From Nemertoderma westbladi (Eukaryota > Xenacoelomorpha > Nemertodermatida > Nemertodermatidae), in contig JAUCBJ010006614.1 in assembly GCA_032718475.1 (NCBI GenBank), forward strand, positions 1-46,334: 46,334 nt of DNA. Reading direction: 5' to 3'. Below are positions 1-8,409 of this stretch, in pieces; position 1 is the stretch's first letter; every line of letters starts with the position of its first letter. Below the pieces are notes generated by a model that worked only from the letters and a program-made list of their open reading frames with translations, was not told the origin of the DNA and did not search any database. A program made the position numbers and the translations under genes.

Positions 1-646
1 TGATGTTTAAGGCTGCCCTTAGTAGTCTTGTGTAGCAACCATCAATTCGTTGTTCAAGTGATTTAGTCAGTGTCCAGGTCTCACCCCCGTATAAAAATAC
101 ACTTTCCACTGTGGCTCGAAAGAACTTAGTCTTTCAGGTGCCTGGAGAGATCTGATTTCCAGATGTTACCCATTTTTGATAGAGCTAACCAAGCCTTTGC
201 TTTCCTAACTTATAATATGTCCTTTTTGCTACTCTCTATCCATGATCCAAGGTACTGGAAGTCGTCGACCTTCCTTAGTTGATTATTATCAATGGTTGTC
301 AAGTTTCCATCAACATTAAAGGTCATGAATTCGGTCTTTGTAGAATTTATATGCAATCCAACCTCCTTAGCAGCTCTCTCCACTTTATTTAGTAGAAGCT
401 GTGCATCTGCTAGCGCATTAGAGAGCAGGGCGATGTCATCCGCAAAGTCGGTGTCTGTGACTGTAGTTGCCGGATATCTACTACTTCTGCGTTCTTGAAG
501 TGTGAATCCCAGGTCTTCACCCTTTGTGGCCGTCCTCATTGCGTAATCCAGCACAATTACAAACAGTAATGGTGCTAATGTGTCACCTTGCAGTACGCCA
601 GCCAGGATTGAGAAAAACTCAGTATCACCATCTGGTGAGAGTACCT
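1..646 (-). mobile_element. LINE family B relic, 3' part (reverse transcriptase)
   Basis: This is the downstream half of a non-LTR retrotransposon reverse transcriptase, read on the minus strand. Positions 554-210 are open and carry the catalytic FADD box (the YADD equivalent) followed by the LINE motif with YLGSWI. From about 210 to 1 homology to the LINE C-terminal region continues (IWKS, ETWTLT-like residues) but only by changing frame, so the copy is dead. The element runs off the left window edge. Its upstream half lies at 2133-2905, separated by a younger LINE. Translation resembles APE-type LINEs of the RTE or a related clade; the clade was not determined. Confidence 0.85.
566..646. 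repeat. 81-bp target-site duplication, left copy
   Basis: An 81-bp segment of LINE B coding sequence, from GTAATGGTGC to GAGAGTACCT, repeated apparently without change at 2133-2213. The two copies abut the two ends of the nested family A LINE, which makes them a target-site duplication. Confidence 0.9.
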
Positions 647-2132
647 ACTACTACTAGGATCGGCATGCTGCATTGCAGCTGCATTTTTAAGAATGCTATG
701 CCGGCTTGTCAACAAAATTGCACCGCCACAACTCCCTATCACCCATGACATTTGCTAGATCATCCGCATCTTTAAGGCCAGTGTCCTTTAAGATGCGTCT
801 CAAGAAAGTCATGGGCTGTCCTCCATGCTTATTCACTCCATGAGGCTGCCAAAGTACAAGATTATGCACTGGCTGGTCTTCACGGCGAAAGCAATGTCCT
901 GCAAAGCGGAGGCGATTTTGTTCTAGTGTCAAGCTTGGGGGAACCAATGAGACACCTCCAATGTTATATAGTGTCTGGTTGGAGATGTGTGCATTGTACT
1001 TGACACAATGTACCCGGCGTAGCATTCTTGTGAATGTGCCATCCAGAGATTTGGTGTCCTCAGCAGTTAGAGCCCAGCATGGACTCCCGTAGAGGAGTAC
1101 TGGAACTACTGCTGCTCTAAATAATCGGACCTTAAGTTTCCGATTAATTCTAGGTGACTTCCAAATCCTGGAAAGCCTATTCAAGGCTGCCCATGCCTTT
1201 CCCTTACGTATTCGAAGGTCCTCACCTGACTTCCGGATCCATGATCCCAGGTAACAGAAGTCGTCCACATGCTCAAGCATACCATCCTTTGAGCTTATGC
1301 TCATCCGATCAGAGACTTGCTGAGGACTTTCAAAGTTAACTGTCAGAATTTTGGTCTTTCTGGAGTTAATAAAAAGACCAACACTAGAAGCAGCATGTTC
1401 TAATGAGCTGAGGAGCCGCTGGGCTCCCTCTAATGATTCTGAGAGTACTCCTAAGTCATCAGCAAAGTCTAGATCAGTTAGGTACTTGGCAGGATTTCCT
1501 CGACTTCTGGAGCCAGTAGGTGGAGTTATCATCACCCCATCATCATTATGATGATCTAAGGACATGCGTAGAACATAGTCAACCACAATAATGAACAAGA
1601 ATGGTGCAAGTGTGTCTCCTTGGAGGACGCCCCATAACACTTCAAATGGTTCTGTGTCACCGTCAACAGTAGACACAAATGTTGTCGAACCATCGTATAC
1701 TGATCTGATTGCTGCAATAATTTCATCAGGAATCCCATATAATGAAAGTATGCTGAACATACGTGAGCGAGAGACTGAATCAAAGGCCTTGAAGAAGTCA
1801 ACAAAGATAACAGCCAGATGCCTGTCTTTCTTTTTTGATAACTCTTCAATTATCCTTCTAAGTGCCAAAATGGGCTCCATGGCCCCACGACCTTTACGGA
1901 ACCCATTCTGATTTCCACGGAGCAGTCTCTCAATGGGATCCCTGATGCGATTTAATAGAATTCTATTGTATAGTTTTGCAGCAATCGAGATCAATGAGAT
2001 TCCCCGAAAAGAACCATAGAGTGTTAGGTTGCCCTTCTTGGGAACTGGCACCAACTTATTTGTTTTCATTTCTTGTGGGACTCTTGTTGTTCGGTACATG
2101 TCTACTATGATGGGATAGATGGGCTTGTAGAT
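647..2132 (-). mobile_element. 5'-truncated LINE family A copy nested in family B
   Basis: A minus-strand LINE fragment with a 467-codon open frame (2099-696) covering the reverse transcriptase palm with the FVDFFKAFD motif and FADD catalytic box, then the thumb and C-terminal region. It is nearly identical in protein sequence to the copies at 29.3-34.7 kb. Its 3' end on the minus strand is a very short untranslated region with the same GCAGCTGCAATGCAGCATGC block as the other copies and a (TAG)n tail. It is 5'-truncated within the RT domain. It sits inside LINE B, bounded by an 81-bp direct repeat. The stop comes a few codons earlier than in the full-length copy (a CAG-to-TAG change). Confidence 0.9.
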
Positions 2133-2213
2133 GTAATGGTGCTAATGTGTCACCTTGCAGTACGCCAGCCAGGATTGAGAAAAACTCAGTATCACCATCT
2201 GGTGAGAGTACCT
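2133..2213. repeat. 81-bp target-site duplication, right copy
   Basis: Second copy of the duplicated LINE B segment, next to the truncated 5' end of the nested family A LINE. Beyond it LINE B continues in the same direction, so removing the insertion plus one copy restores collinearity with other LINE reverse transcriptases. Confidence 0.9.
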
Positions 2214-2905
2214 GCGCTTCGGTGTCACAATATAACAATCCAATGTCTGCAACAATTACTTCTGGTATTCCATAAGCTCTTAGGATTTCAAGCATTTTAC
2301 CTCTATGGATGGAGTCGAATGCCTTCTTGAAGTCCACAAAAGTCATGACTGCGGGGAGATTCTTTGACTTAATTCCTTCAATCAGTCTACGTAGTGCAAG
2401 TATCTGAGCTATTGTTGATCTACTTGGTCGAAATCCGTTTTGGCTCTTACGCAGTAGTTTCTCTATGTGAGGCCTAATCCTATATAGAATCATTTTATTG
2501 TATATTTTGGCAGCTACCACAAGCAGACAGATCCCACGATAGTTTGTTGGTATGCCGAGGTCTCCATTCTTGGGGAGAGGCTTTAGTTGACCTTTAGTCC
2601 AAATTGGTGGTGGCTTTTCCCCTTTTAACATCAGGTTGCAAACATCCAATAATGGTCTGTTTAGCACTCCGGTTTTCCATACCTCTGCTGGGATTTCATC
2701 TAATCCACTCGCTTTATTATTGGACATGCTTTTAATGCTTCTTTGGAGTTCAGCAGGTGTGAAGTCCCCTATTTCTCTATAGGTAGTGTCTTGTCATATA
2801 TTTTCCTTGTAGGGCTGACCTCGATGTTTGGTAGCTGCCCAAGCAAGTCACTGAAGTGATTTTTCCATTTCCCAAAACGTTCTTCAGGACTAACAGCGTT
2901 GTTTA
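2133..2905 (-). mobile_element. LINE family B relic, 5' part (reverse transcriptase)
   Basis: The upstream half of the LINE whose remainder is at 1-646. Positions 2727-2214 on the minus strand encode the start of a reverse transcriptase: ASGLDEIPAEVW, NGFRPSRST, then FVDFKKAFD and GVLQGDTLAP. Weaker homology with a frameshift continues to about 2905, where the 33-bp minisatellite begins. Family B differs clearly from family A (roughly half the residues) but is the same kind of LINE. It lies in the NOTCH intron that follows the EGF33-start exon. Confidence 0.85.
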
Positions 2906-2924
2906 TAAGGATGTAATCCAGCTG

Positions 2925-3128
2925 TGCTTTACTTTAATAACTGGACTCACCTGTAACCGCTTTACTTTAATAACTGGACTCACCTGTAACCGCTTTACTT
3001 TAATAACTGAACTCACATGTAACCGCTTTACTTTAATAACTGAACTCACATGTAACCGCTTTACTTTAATAACTGAACTCACATGTAACCGCTTTACTTT
3101 AATAACTGAACTCACCTGTAACCGCTGG
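2925..3128 (-). repeat. 33-bp minisatellite reiterating the donor of the EGF33 exon
   Basis: Six units of 33 bp. On the minus strand each unit contains the end of the upstream NOTCH exon and the start of its intron (GGTTACAG|GTGAGTTCAG). The first unit is the real exon end at 3116. The next three have ACATGTGAGT (last exon base changed, so the site is weakened). The last two again have ACAGGTGAGT. Reading past the first donor meets an in-frame TGA, so only the first donor gives a normal product. Confidence 0.9.
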
Positions 3129-3323
3129 CTTGTTGGACACATTCCTGGGTGTTGTCTTGGTTACACGGCTTTAGAAGACATTCGTTCACGTCGCCCTCGC
3201 AACGAACTCCAACGTAACCCGCAACACAAAGACACTCGTAAGAACCAACCCGATCCACACAGGTGCCGCCATAGAAACAGGCGTTAGGGTGGCAGTCGTC
3301 CAAATTATTCTCACAAAAATCAC
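3116..3323 (-). CDS. NOTCH: NOTCH exon: end of EGF31, EGF32, start of EGF33
   Basis: Internal exon of the NOTCH receptor, a single-pass membrane protein whose EGF array binds Delta/Serrate ligands. It begins in phase 1 after a TTTAG acceptor with DFC, which supplies the sixth cysteine of EGF31. It then encodes all of EGF32 (LDDC...CEG) and the first half of EGF33 (DVNECLLKPC...QECVQ). The EGF32-33 spacing, including the unusual EGF33 with the TQ-CVQ motif, matches vertebrate NOTCH. The exon ends in phase 2 at GGTTACAG|GTGAGT. It is the last NOTCH exon in the window; EGF34-36, the LNR repeats, the membrane segment and the ankyrin repeats would lie to the left, beyond 1. Confidence 0.95.
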
Positions 3324-3849
3324 CTAAATTAATAATAAATTAAGTGTTAAAAATTAACTACATGGAAAAGCCACAAAGAAAAGTTCGTCATAAACTTCCG
3401 CAACTTTAAGTCATGAGCATTGCGGAATAATATGTCAGATTATAGCCTCATCATTTAGGGTTTTATGGTTGCTATGTGACAGTTTAGTTAGGAATTGGGC
3501 TGACCAAACTAATCTTTTAAGGGGCCCATGACTGGGGGTGGGGGGGGGGGGGGGGGGGGGGGTTAGTATGTAATGACTATATTTTGCGCAACATATTTTG
3601 AGATAGACAATGAGTACCATTTACAAAATCAATTCTAAAAGATTGAAATGCCCATGTTTTTACAAAACCAATACTCACGATTTTAGCCCTAAAGCTGCTG
3701 AACATTTTATATCTGTTTGATGGGATTGAGTGAAAAATATAAAAGTAGTAGGGAATTTAGTGATGAAAAATGTCGAAATCGCAACATGAGAAAAAGGTTG
3801 TTTTATACACAGAGAGTCATGAATAACAGCCATCATAAATTAAAGTCAC
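3324..3849 (-). other. NOTCH intron sequence between the EGF31 array and the EGF32 exon
   Basis: About 520 bp of AT-rich intron with one long G run (about 3540-3562). No other gene or element was recognised. The array at 3850-5443 is continuous with this intron if the first donor (5443) is used. Confidence 0.7.
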
Positions 3850-5443
3850 CTTGGGTGCCCGGCGGACACGAGCACGTGAATCCGTTGTCCTGATCCACGC
3901 ATTTCCCTCCGTTGTGACACGGCATCGACTCGCACTCACCTTGGGTGCCCGGCGGACACGAACACGTGAATCCGTTGTCCTGATCCACGCACTTCCTTCC
4001 GTTGTGACACGGCATCGACTCGCACTCACCTTGGGTGCCCGACGGACACGAGCACGTGAATCCGTTGTGCCACGGCATCGACTCGCACTCACCTTGGGTG
4101 CCCGGCGGACACGAGCACGTGAATCCGTTGTCCTGATCCACGCACTTCCCTCCGTTGTGACACGGCATCGACTCGGACTCACCTTGGGTGCCCAGCGGAC
4201 ACGAGCACGTAAATCCGTTGTCCTGATCCACGCACTTCCCTCCGTTGTGACACGGCATCGACTCGCACTCACCTTGGGTGCCCGGCGGACACGAGCACGT
4301 GAATCCGTTGTCCTGATCCACGCACTTCCCTCCGTTGTGACACGGCATCGACTCGGACTCACCTTGGGTGCCCAGCGGACACGAGCACGTAAATCCGTTG
4401 TCCTGATCCACGCACTTCCCTCCGTTGTGACACGGCATCGACTCGCACTCACCTTGGGTGCCCGGCGGACACGAGCACGTGAATCCGTTGTCCTGATCCA
4501 CGCACTTCCCTCCGTTTTGACACGGCATCGACTCGGACTCACCTTGGGTGCCCAGCGGACACGAGCACGTGAATCCGTTGTCCTGATCCACGCACTTCCC
4601 TCCGTTGCGACACGGCATCGACTCGCACTCACCTTGGGTGCCCGGCGGACACGAGCACGTGAATCCGTTGTCCTGATCCACGCACTTCCCTCCGTTGCGA
4701 CACGGCATCGACTCGCACTCACCTTGGGTGCCCGGCGGACACGAGCACGTGAATCCGTTGTCCTGATCCACGCACTTCCCTCCGTTGTGACACGGCATCG
4801 ACTCGCACTCACCTTGGGTGCCCGGCGGACACGAGCACGTGAATCCGTTGTCCTGATCCACGCACTCCCCTCCGTTGTGACACGGCATCGACTCGCACTC
4901 ACCTTGGGTGCCCGGCGGACACGAGCACGTAAATCCGTTGTCCTGATCCACGCATTTCCCTCCGTTGTGACACGGCATCGACTCGCACTCACCTTGGGTG
5001 CCCGGCGGACACGAGCACGTGAATCCGTTGTCCTGATCCACGCACTTCCCTCCGTTGTGACACAGCATCGACTCGCACTCACCTTGGGTGCCCGGCGGAC
5101 ACGAGCATGTGAATCCGTTGTCCTGATCCACGCACTTCCCTCCGTTGTGACACGGCATCGACTCGCACTCACCTTGGGTGCCCGGCGGACACGAGCACGT
5201 GAATCCGTTGTCCTGATCCACGCACTTCCCTCCGTTGTGACACTGCATCACTTCGCACTCACCTTGGGTGCCCGGCGGACACGAGCACGTGAATCCGTTG
5301 TCCTGATCCACGCACTTCCCTCCGTTGTGACACGGCATCGACTCGCACTCACCTTGGGTGCCCGGCGGACACGAGCACGTGAATCCGTTGTCCTGATCCA
5401 CGCACTTCCCTCCGTTGTGACACGGCATCGACTCGCACTCACC
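3850..5443 (-). repeat. 90-bp EGF31 splice-donor minisatellite
   Basis: Eighteen tandem units following the first copy in the EGF31 exon. Seventeen are 90 bp and one is 63 bp (27 bp missing, in frame). Read on the minus strand, each unit runs from a shared GAGTGCGA start, through the CHNGGKCVDQDNGFTCSCPPGTQ coding block, to CCCAAGG. Each unit junction creates CAAG|GTGAGT, a perfect 5' splice site in phase 1. Such donors end exons at 5443, 5353, 5263, 5173, 5083, 4993, 4903, 4813, 4723, 4633, 4543, 4453, 4363, 4273, 4183, 4093, 4030 and 3940; the last boundary (3850) reads GTGACT. The minus-strand frame is open for 587 codons, but other frames on both strands are open too, because no unit contains a stop; openness is therefore not proof of coding. 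Each unit has five cysteines, not the six of an EGF. Confidence 0.95.
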
Positions 5444-5620
5444 TTGGGTGCCCGGCGGACACGAGCACGTGAATCCGTTGTCCTGATCCACGCACTTCCC
5501 TCCGTTGTGACACGGCATCACTTCGCACTCATCTCTGTTCGTCTCGCAGTTTCGACCATCAAACCCTTCTCGACACTCACAGCTGTATCCCCCCACCTCA
5601 TCGCTGCACCGACCGCCGTT
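5443..5620 (-). CDS. NOTCH: NOTCH exon: rest of EGF30 and EGF31 up to the first donor
   Basis: Starts in phase 0 after GTCTAG with NGGRCSDEVGGYSCEC (EGF30 from its third-cysteine loop), then ETNRDECEVMPC through CSCPPGTQ (EGF31 up to its fifth cysteine). The PGTQG end matches vertebrate NOTCH EGF31, where the sixth cysteine follows immediately. Splicing from 5443 (CAAG|GTGAGT, phase 1) to 3323 gives PGTQ-G-DFC and a complete six-cysteine EGF31. This is why 5443 is taken as the canonical end. Seventeen more identical donors follow in the array, so longer versions of this exon are possible in principle. Confidence 0.9.
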
Positions 5621-6128
5621 CTAGACAAACAATTAAACAATCCATTACAATATTTGATTAAATATAACATTTCCCCAGAACCATTTAACACGTGTCACCG
5701 TATTCGAGTAGATACAAATCTGACAAAAGGCTGTAGAAATTTCGCATTGTTGGGCCCCTAAGCAGGACTCTTAGACATTAGTGGTTACGCAATCCCAGCG
5801 GTCCAATGGGAACCGGGTTTCTGCTGGAGGTGGGTTCGTGAAGAAATGGTTGTGGGGTGACACCCTCACAGCCTTAATAGGTAACAGCCAAAAGAAAGGA
5901 ACCTTAGTGTTGCCGCCGCTAGTTTCACACTTTCACCGATCACTTTTTTATAGATTAAAGAAAAGCGATGAAATTATATATACTGGAAGTTAAAGGACCA
6001 AATTCGTTGACATGTTTTTGTTTGCCATGAATTTTTATATTTTTTTACAATAAAACGTGACAATATCGCTGTCGTTCACCACACATAGAGCGCCGTGTGT
6101 GGTAGATTTCGATTCAGTACAAACTAAC
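5621..6128 (-). other. NOTCH intron between the EGF29/30 and EGF30/31 exons
   Basis: About 500 bp of AT-rich intron. The phase-0 junction from PCK (6129) to NGGRC (5620) restores the EGF30 C2-C3 loop. No mobile element was recognised. Confidence 0.7.
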
Positions 6129-6478
6129 CTTGCACGGGAGATCCACACAGTCGTCTATATCAGTCTCACAGTAGGTGCCTCTGTAGCCCCGGTGGCAGTC
6201 ACATCGATGGTAGTTCGCCACATTGTGGCAGTCGCCGTGTCCACAGAGCTCCGCGACAGGGACGCCTCTGTCGCTAGCCGCGACCTCGCACGAGACCATG
6301 CGAACGTCGCACATCCGTCCCGTCCAGCCGGGGCCGCACTCGCAGCTGAACTCGGCCCCTGATTGGTAGCAACGGGCGTTGCTATGGCAAGGGTTAGCCT
6401 CCGCGGTGCACCAGTCTATAACAGACTCGCAGTTGCGACCCGTGTAACCCTGGCGACAATGGCAGGAATAGAAGCCGC
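6129..6478 (-). CDS. NOTCH: NOTCH exon: end of EGF27, EGF28, EGF29, start of EGF30
   Basis: 350-bp exon, phase 1 to phase 0. It contains the most diagnostic NOTCH segment in the window: IDWC (EGF28), GWTGRMCDVRMVSCEVAAS and GVPVAELCGHG (the atypical long first loop of EGF29), then DIDDCVDLPC (start of EGF30). Vertebrate NOTCH has the same order, with DWC or similar, DV...VSC...AA, and GV...LC.H. EGF24-29 is the Abruptex region of fly Notch, which modulates signalling. The donor is TGCAAG|GTTAGT. The acceptor follows CCGCAG. Confidence 0.95.
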
Positions 6479-6589
6479 CTGCGGAGGAAACAAAACCAGA
6501 TTCTATGAAAAATTGTAATTAATAAATATTATTTTTTTTTAACAGAAAGCACTGTTAACATGAACAATGTCATTAATAGTTGTAAAAGT

Positions 6590-6866
6590 AAAAAGTTAAA
6601 TTTTTAAATTTTTGGGTAAAAGTAAAAGTAAAAAGTTAAATTTTCTTCAGCCGTCGTGCGGCCCCCCAGGAACTATACTCCCCAGAGGACAAGGGTTATC
6701 TACCTTTTAAGAATGCAAGGCAGAGATGCGTCCCTTTAAAGCATTCGTGCCGAAACGATAACTGCCATGGCACCCGAGTGGGGGTCGAACCCACTACCTC
6801 CGAGATATGTGAATCCGATGCAACGGATGAGACCACTACGCCAAGGTGGGACCCACACAGTGGACT
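6590..6866 (-). mobile_element. tRNA-derived SINE
   Basis: Minus-strand SINE with an RNA polymerase III promoter. The A box TGGCGTAGTGG is the complement of about 6833-6843 and the B box GGTTCGACCCC the complement of 6781-6791, about 40 bp apart as in a tRNA. A non-tRNA body follows. The 3' end is rich in repeats of TTTTTACTTTTAC (6580-6645). The tRNA-like head starts only about 18 bp downstream of the 5' splice site at 6884. The SINE family was not identified. Confidence 0.8.
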
Positions 6867-6884
6867 AATACTACTTATACTTAC

Positions 6885-7076
6885 CATCTAACGACACACA
6901 CGGGGCGCCATTCTTGCACGGTTCAGACGAACATTCGTCCCGGACGAACTGACAGTTTGACCCGTGGAAGTTCCCCGGACACTGGCAGGTAAAACTCGCG
7001 ATCCCGTCCCGACAGACGCCGCCGTTGAGACACGAGGAAGGAGTGCAATCCTCGTCGTTAATCTCGCAATGTCGAC
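6885..7076 (-). CDS. NOTCH: NOTCH exon: end of EGF25, EGF26, most of EGF27
   Basis: 192-bp exon, phase 1 to phase 1. It starts with RHCE (sixth cysteine of EGF25), then INDEDCTPSSCLNGGVC...CQC (EGF26; TPSSC with NGG resembles the TESSC of vertebrate EGF26) and RDECSSEPCKNG (EGF27). CSSEPC fits the O-glucosylation pattern C-x-S-x-P-C. The exon ends at TTAGATG|GTAAGT and joins the GGFYSCHC of the next exon to complete EGF27. Confidence 0.94.
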
Positions 7077-7457
7077 CTGGAAAATTAGAATAAAATGAGT
7101 TGATATTGACAGTAACTGGGTCTAATACAAACTATGGCAGCTCATAGCCCAGGGCAACCCAATAGTAATAAGCTCCAATCGCTTAGATTGCATCACATAA
7201 GATATAGGGATTGGTAAGATATCTAACGAATCGTTCTGTAGACGTGGATTTACGTAAGAAATTGGTGAAGAGGAAAAAATTATACCTATAGGATAGACAA
7301 TCGAACATGACAGTGGGTGTTGTAGGTACATCCAACCCTTAAGAACATGGGCAACATGGCTAGGAGACTTAGACTCAACGCCAACACTTAGCAACATACC
7401 GGTAATGTAGAAGCTGTTTATTTATTACAGAATACCTTGAATAGAGAGAAAACTTAC

Positions 7458-7685
7458 CAGAGAAGCCGGGATCGCAAGTGCAGGTGAAACTGTTTACGTA
7501 ATCGGTGCAGACAGCGCCGTTGAGACAGGGCTGAGACGCGCATTCATCTACGTCGATGTCGCAGGTGTCGCCACTGAACCCGTCGACGCAGTGACATCGG
7601 AAGGCGTTGATGTCGTCGTAACAGGTGCCGCCGTTGTGACAGGGGTTGGGCTGGCAGTCGTTGTCGTTGTGCTGACAAGCTGGAC
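7458..7685 (-). CDS. NOTCH: NOTCH exon: end of EGF23, EGF24, most of EGF25
   Basis: 228-bp exon, phase 1 to phase 1. It supplies PAC (sixth cysteine of EGF23), EGF24 (NDNDCQPNPCHNGGTC...) and EGF25 (VDECASQPCLNGAVCTDYVNSFTCTC) up to PGFSG. EGF24 is followed by calcium-binding-type EGF25 with D-x-D/E-C. CASQPC is an O-glucosylation consensus. CHNGGTC fits the O-fucose consensus C2-x4-T-C3. The donor is TCTG|GTAAGT. Confidence 0.94.
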
Positions 7686-7726
7686 CTAAAGGGAACATGT
7701 CGAAATTATCCGACGTTGTTACAATT

Positions 7727-7960
7727 ACTATACTACTACTACTAGGTCGAGCGAACTGGGACAGTAGAAATGAGATCCTTCCAGGCTTCCAGATTCTCCA
7801 TAGTTGTCGCAATTTCGTTTCTCCCAAGTTCAGAATCCCTTTCAAGCTGGTCTATGATAACATCGCGAAAGTCATGGGGGGATAAGCATTTACGGCGGCA
7901 CAATGTTGTTGAAAAGCCGGCGTAGCATTCTTAGTGCAGCTTCTATGCAGCAGCATTAGG
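7727..7960 (-). mobile_element. LINE 3'-end fragment
   Basis: In the intron between the EGF23 and EGF24 exons. The minus strand translates to a short tail resembling LINE C-termini (a polar helix with an ELGRNEI-like stretch, then a W-containing end), followed by a (TAG)n run at about 7745-7735 like that ending the other LINEs here. Upstream sequence to about 7960 contains more decayed LINE-like sequence. Family assignment and outer limits are uncertain. Confidence 0.5.
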
Positions 7961-8228
7961 TATAGATGTACATACAGTAAGCGTGACGTCATCCCTATAG
8001 AGTACAGACCATCACAATTCCAACACATGATTACCTTGCCTGCAGCCCAGACACGAGTTTCAGTATATTAAAGCGAATTGAAGGAGCCATACATTTTATT
8101 ACGTTTGATTACATTTTATAAAAGACACGGAGACTTAATAATGTGATAACACTGGTGTGTACAGGGTTATTTATGTAAGTAATGGGTTTTAGAGGGTTGA
8201 GAAATATGCCGGTTTCAAATCTTCTTAC

Positions 8229-8385
8229 CTGAGAATCCTGGGTGGCATTGACAGGAGTACGAGCCATGACTGTTGTAGCAAACACCGTTACGGCAGGGAG
8301 AGAACTGACATTCGTTAATGTCAACATCGCAGAGATGTCCACTGAATCCGACGACACACTGACACGTTACATCGACAAAGTTCGC
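8229..8385 (-). CDS. NOTCH: NOTCH exon: rest of EGF22 and EGF23
   Basis: 157-bp exon, phase 0 to phase 1. It begins ANFVDVTCQC (second half of EGF22), then DVDINECQFSPCRNGVC...HPGFSG (EGF23). Human EGF22-23 has the same layout, with CEVDINEC at the junction. The EGF23 C2-C3 loop is one residue shorter than usual. The acceptor is TTTTCAG and the donor TCAG|GTAAGA. It follows the large intron that starts with the 22-bp splice-donor array. Confidence 0.93.
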
Positions 8386-8409
8386 CTGAAAACAAACGAA
8401 AAAGGTTAA

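Noticed and set aside
3817-5761. Long open frames (451 codons on the minus strand, 636 on the plus strand) across the EGF31 array
   Set aside because: They are the other frames of a stop-free 90-bp repeat, low in complexity and without homology. Only the frame with EGF cysteines fits NOTCH.
6695-6866. Functional tRNA gene on the minus strand
   Set aside because: A and B boxes are present, but the acceptor stem does not pair well and a SINE body and tail follow.
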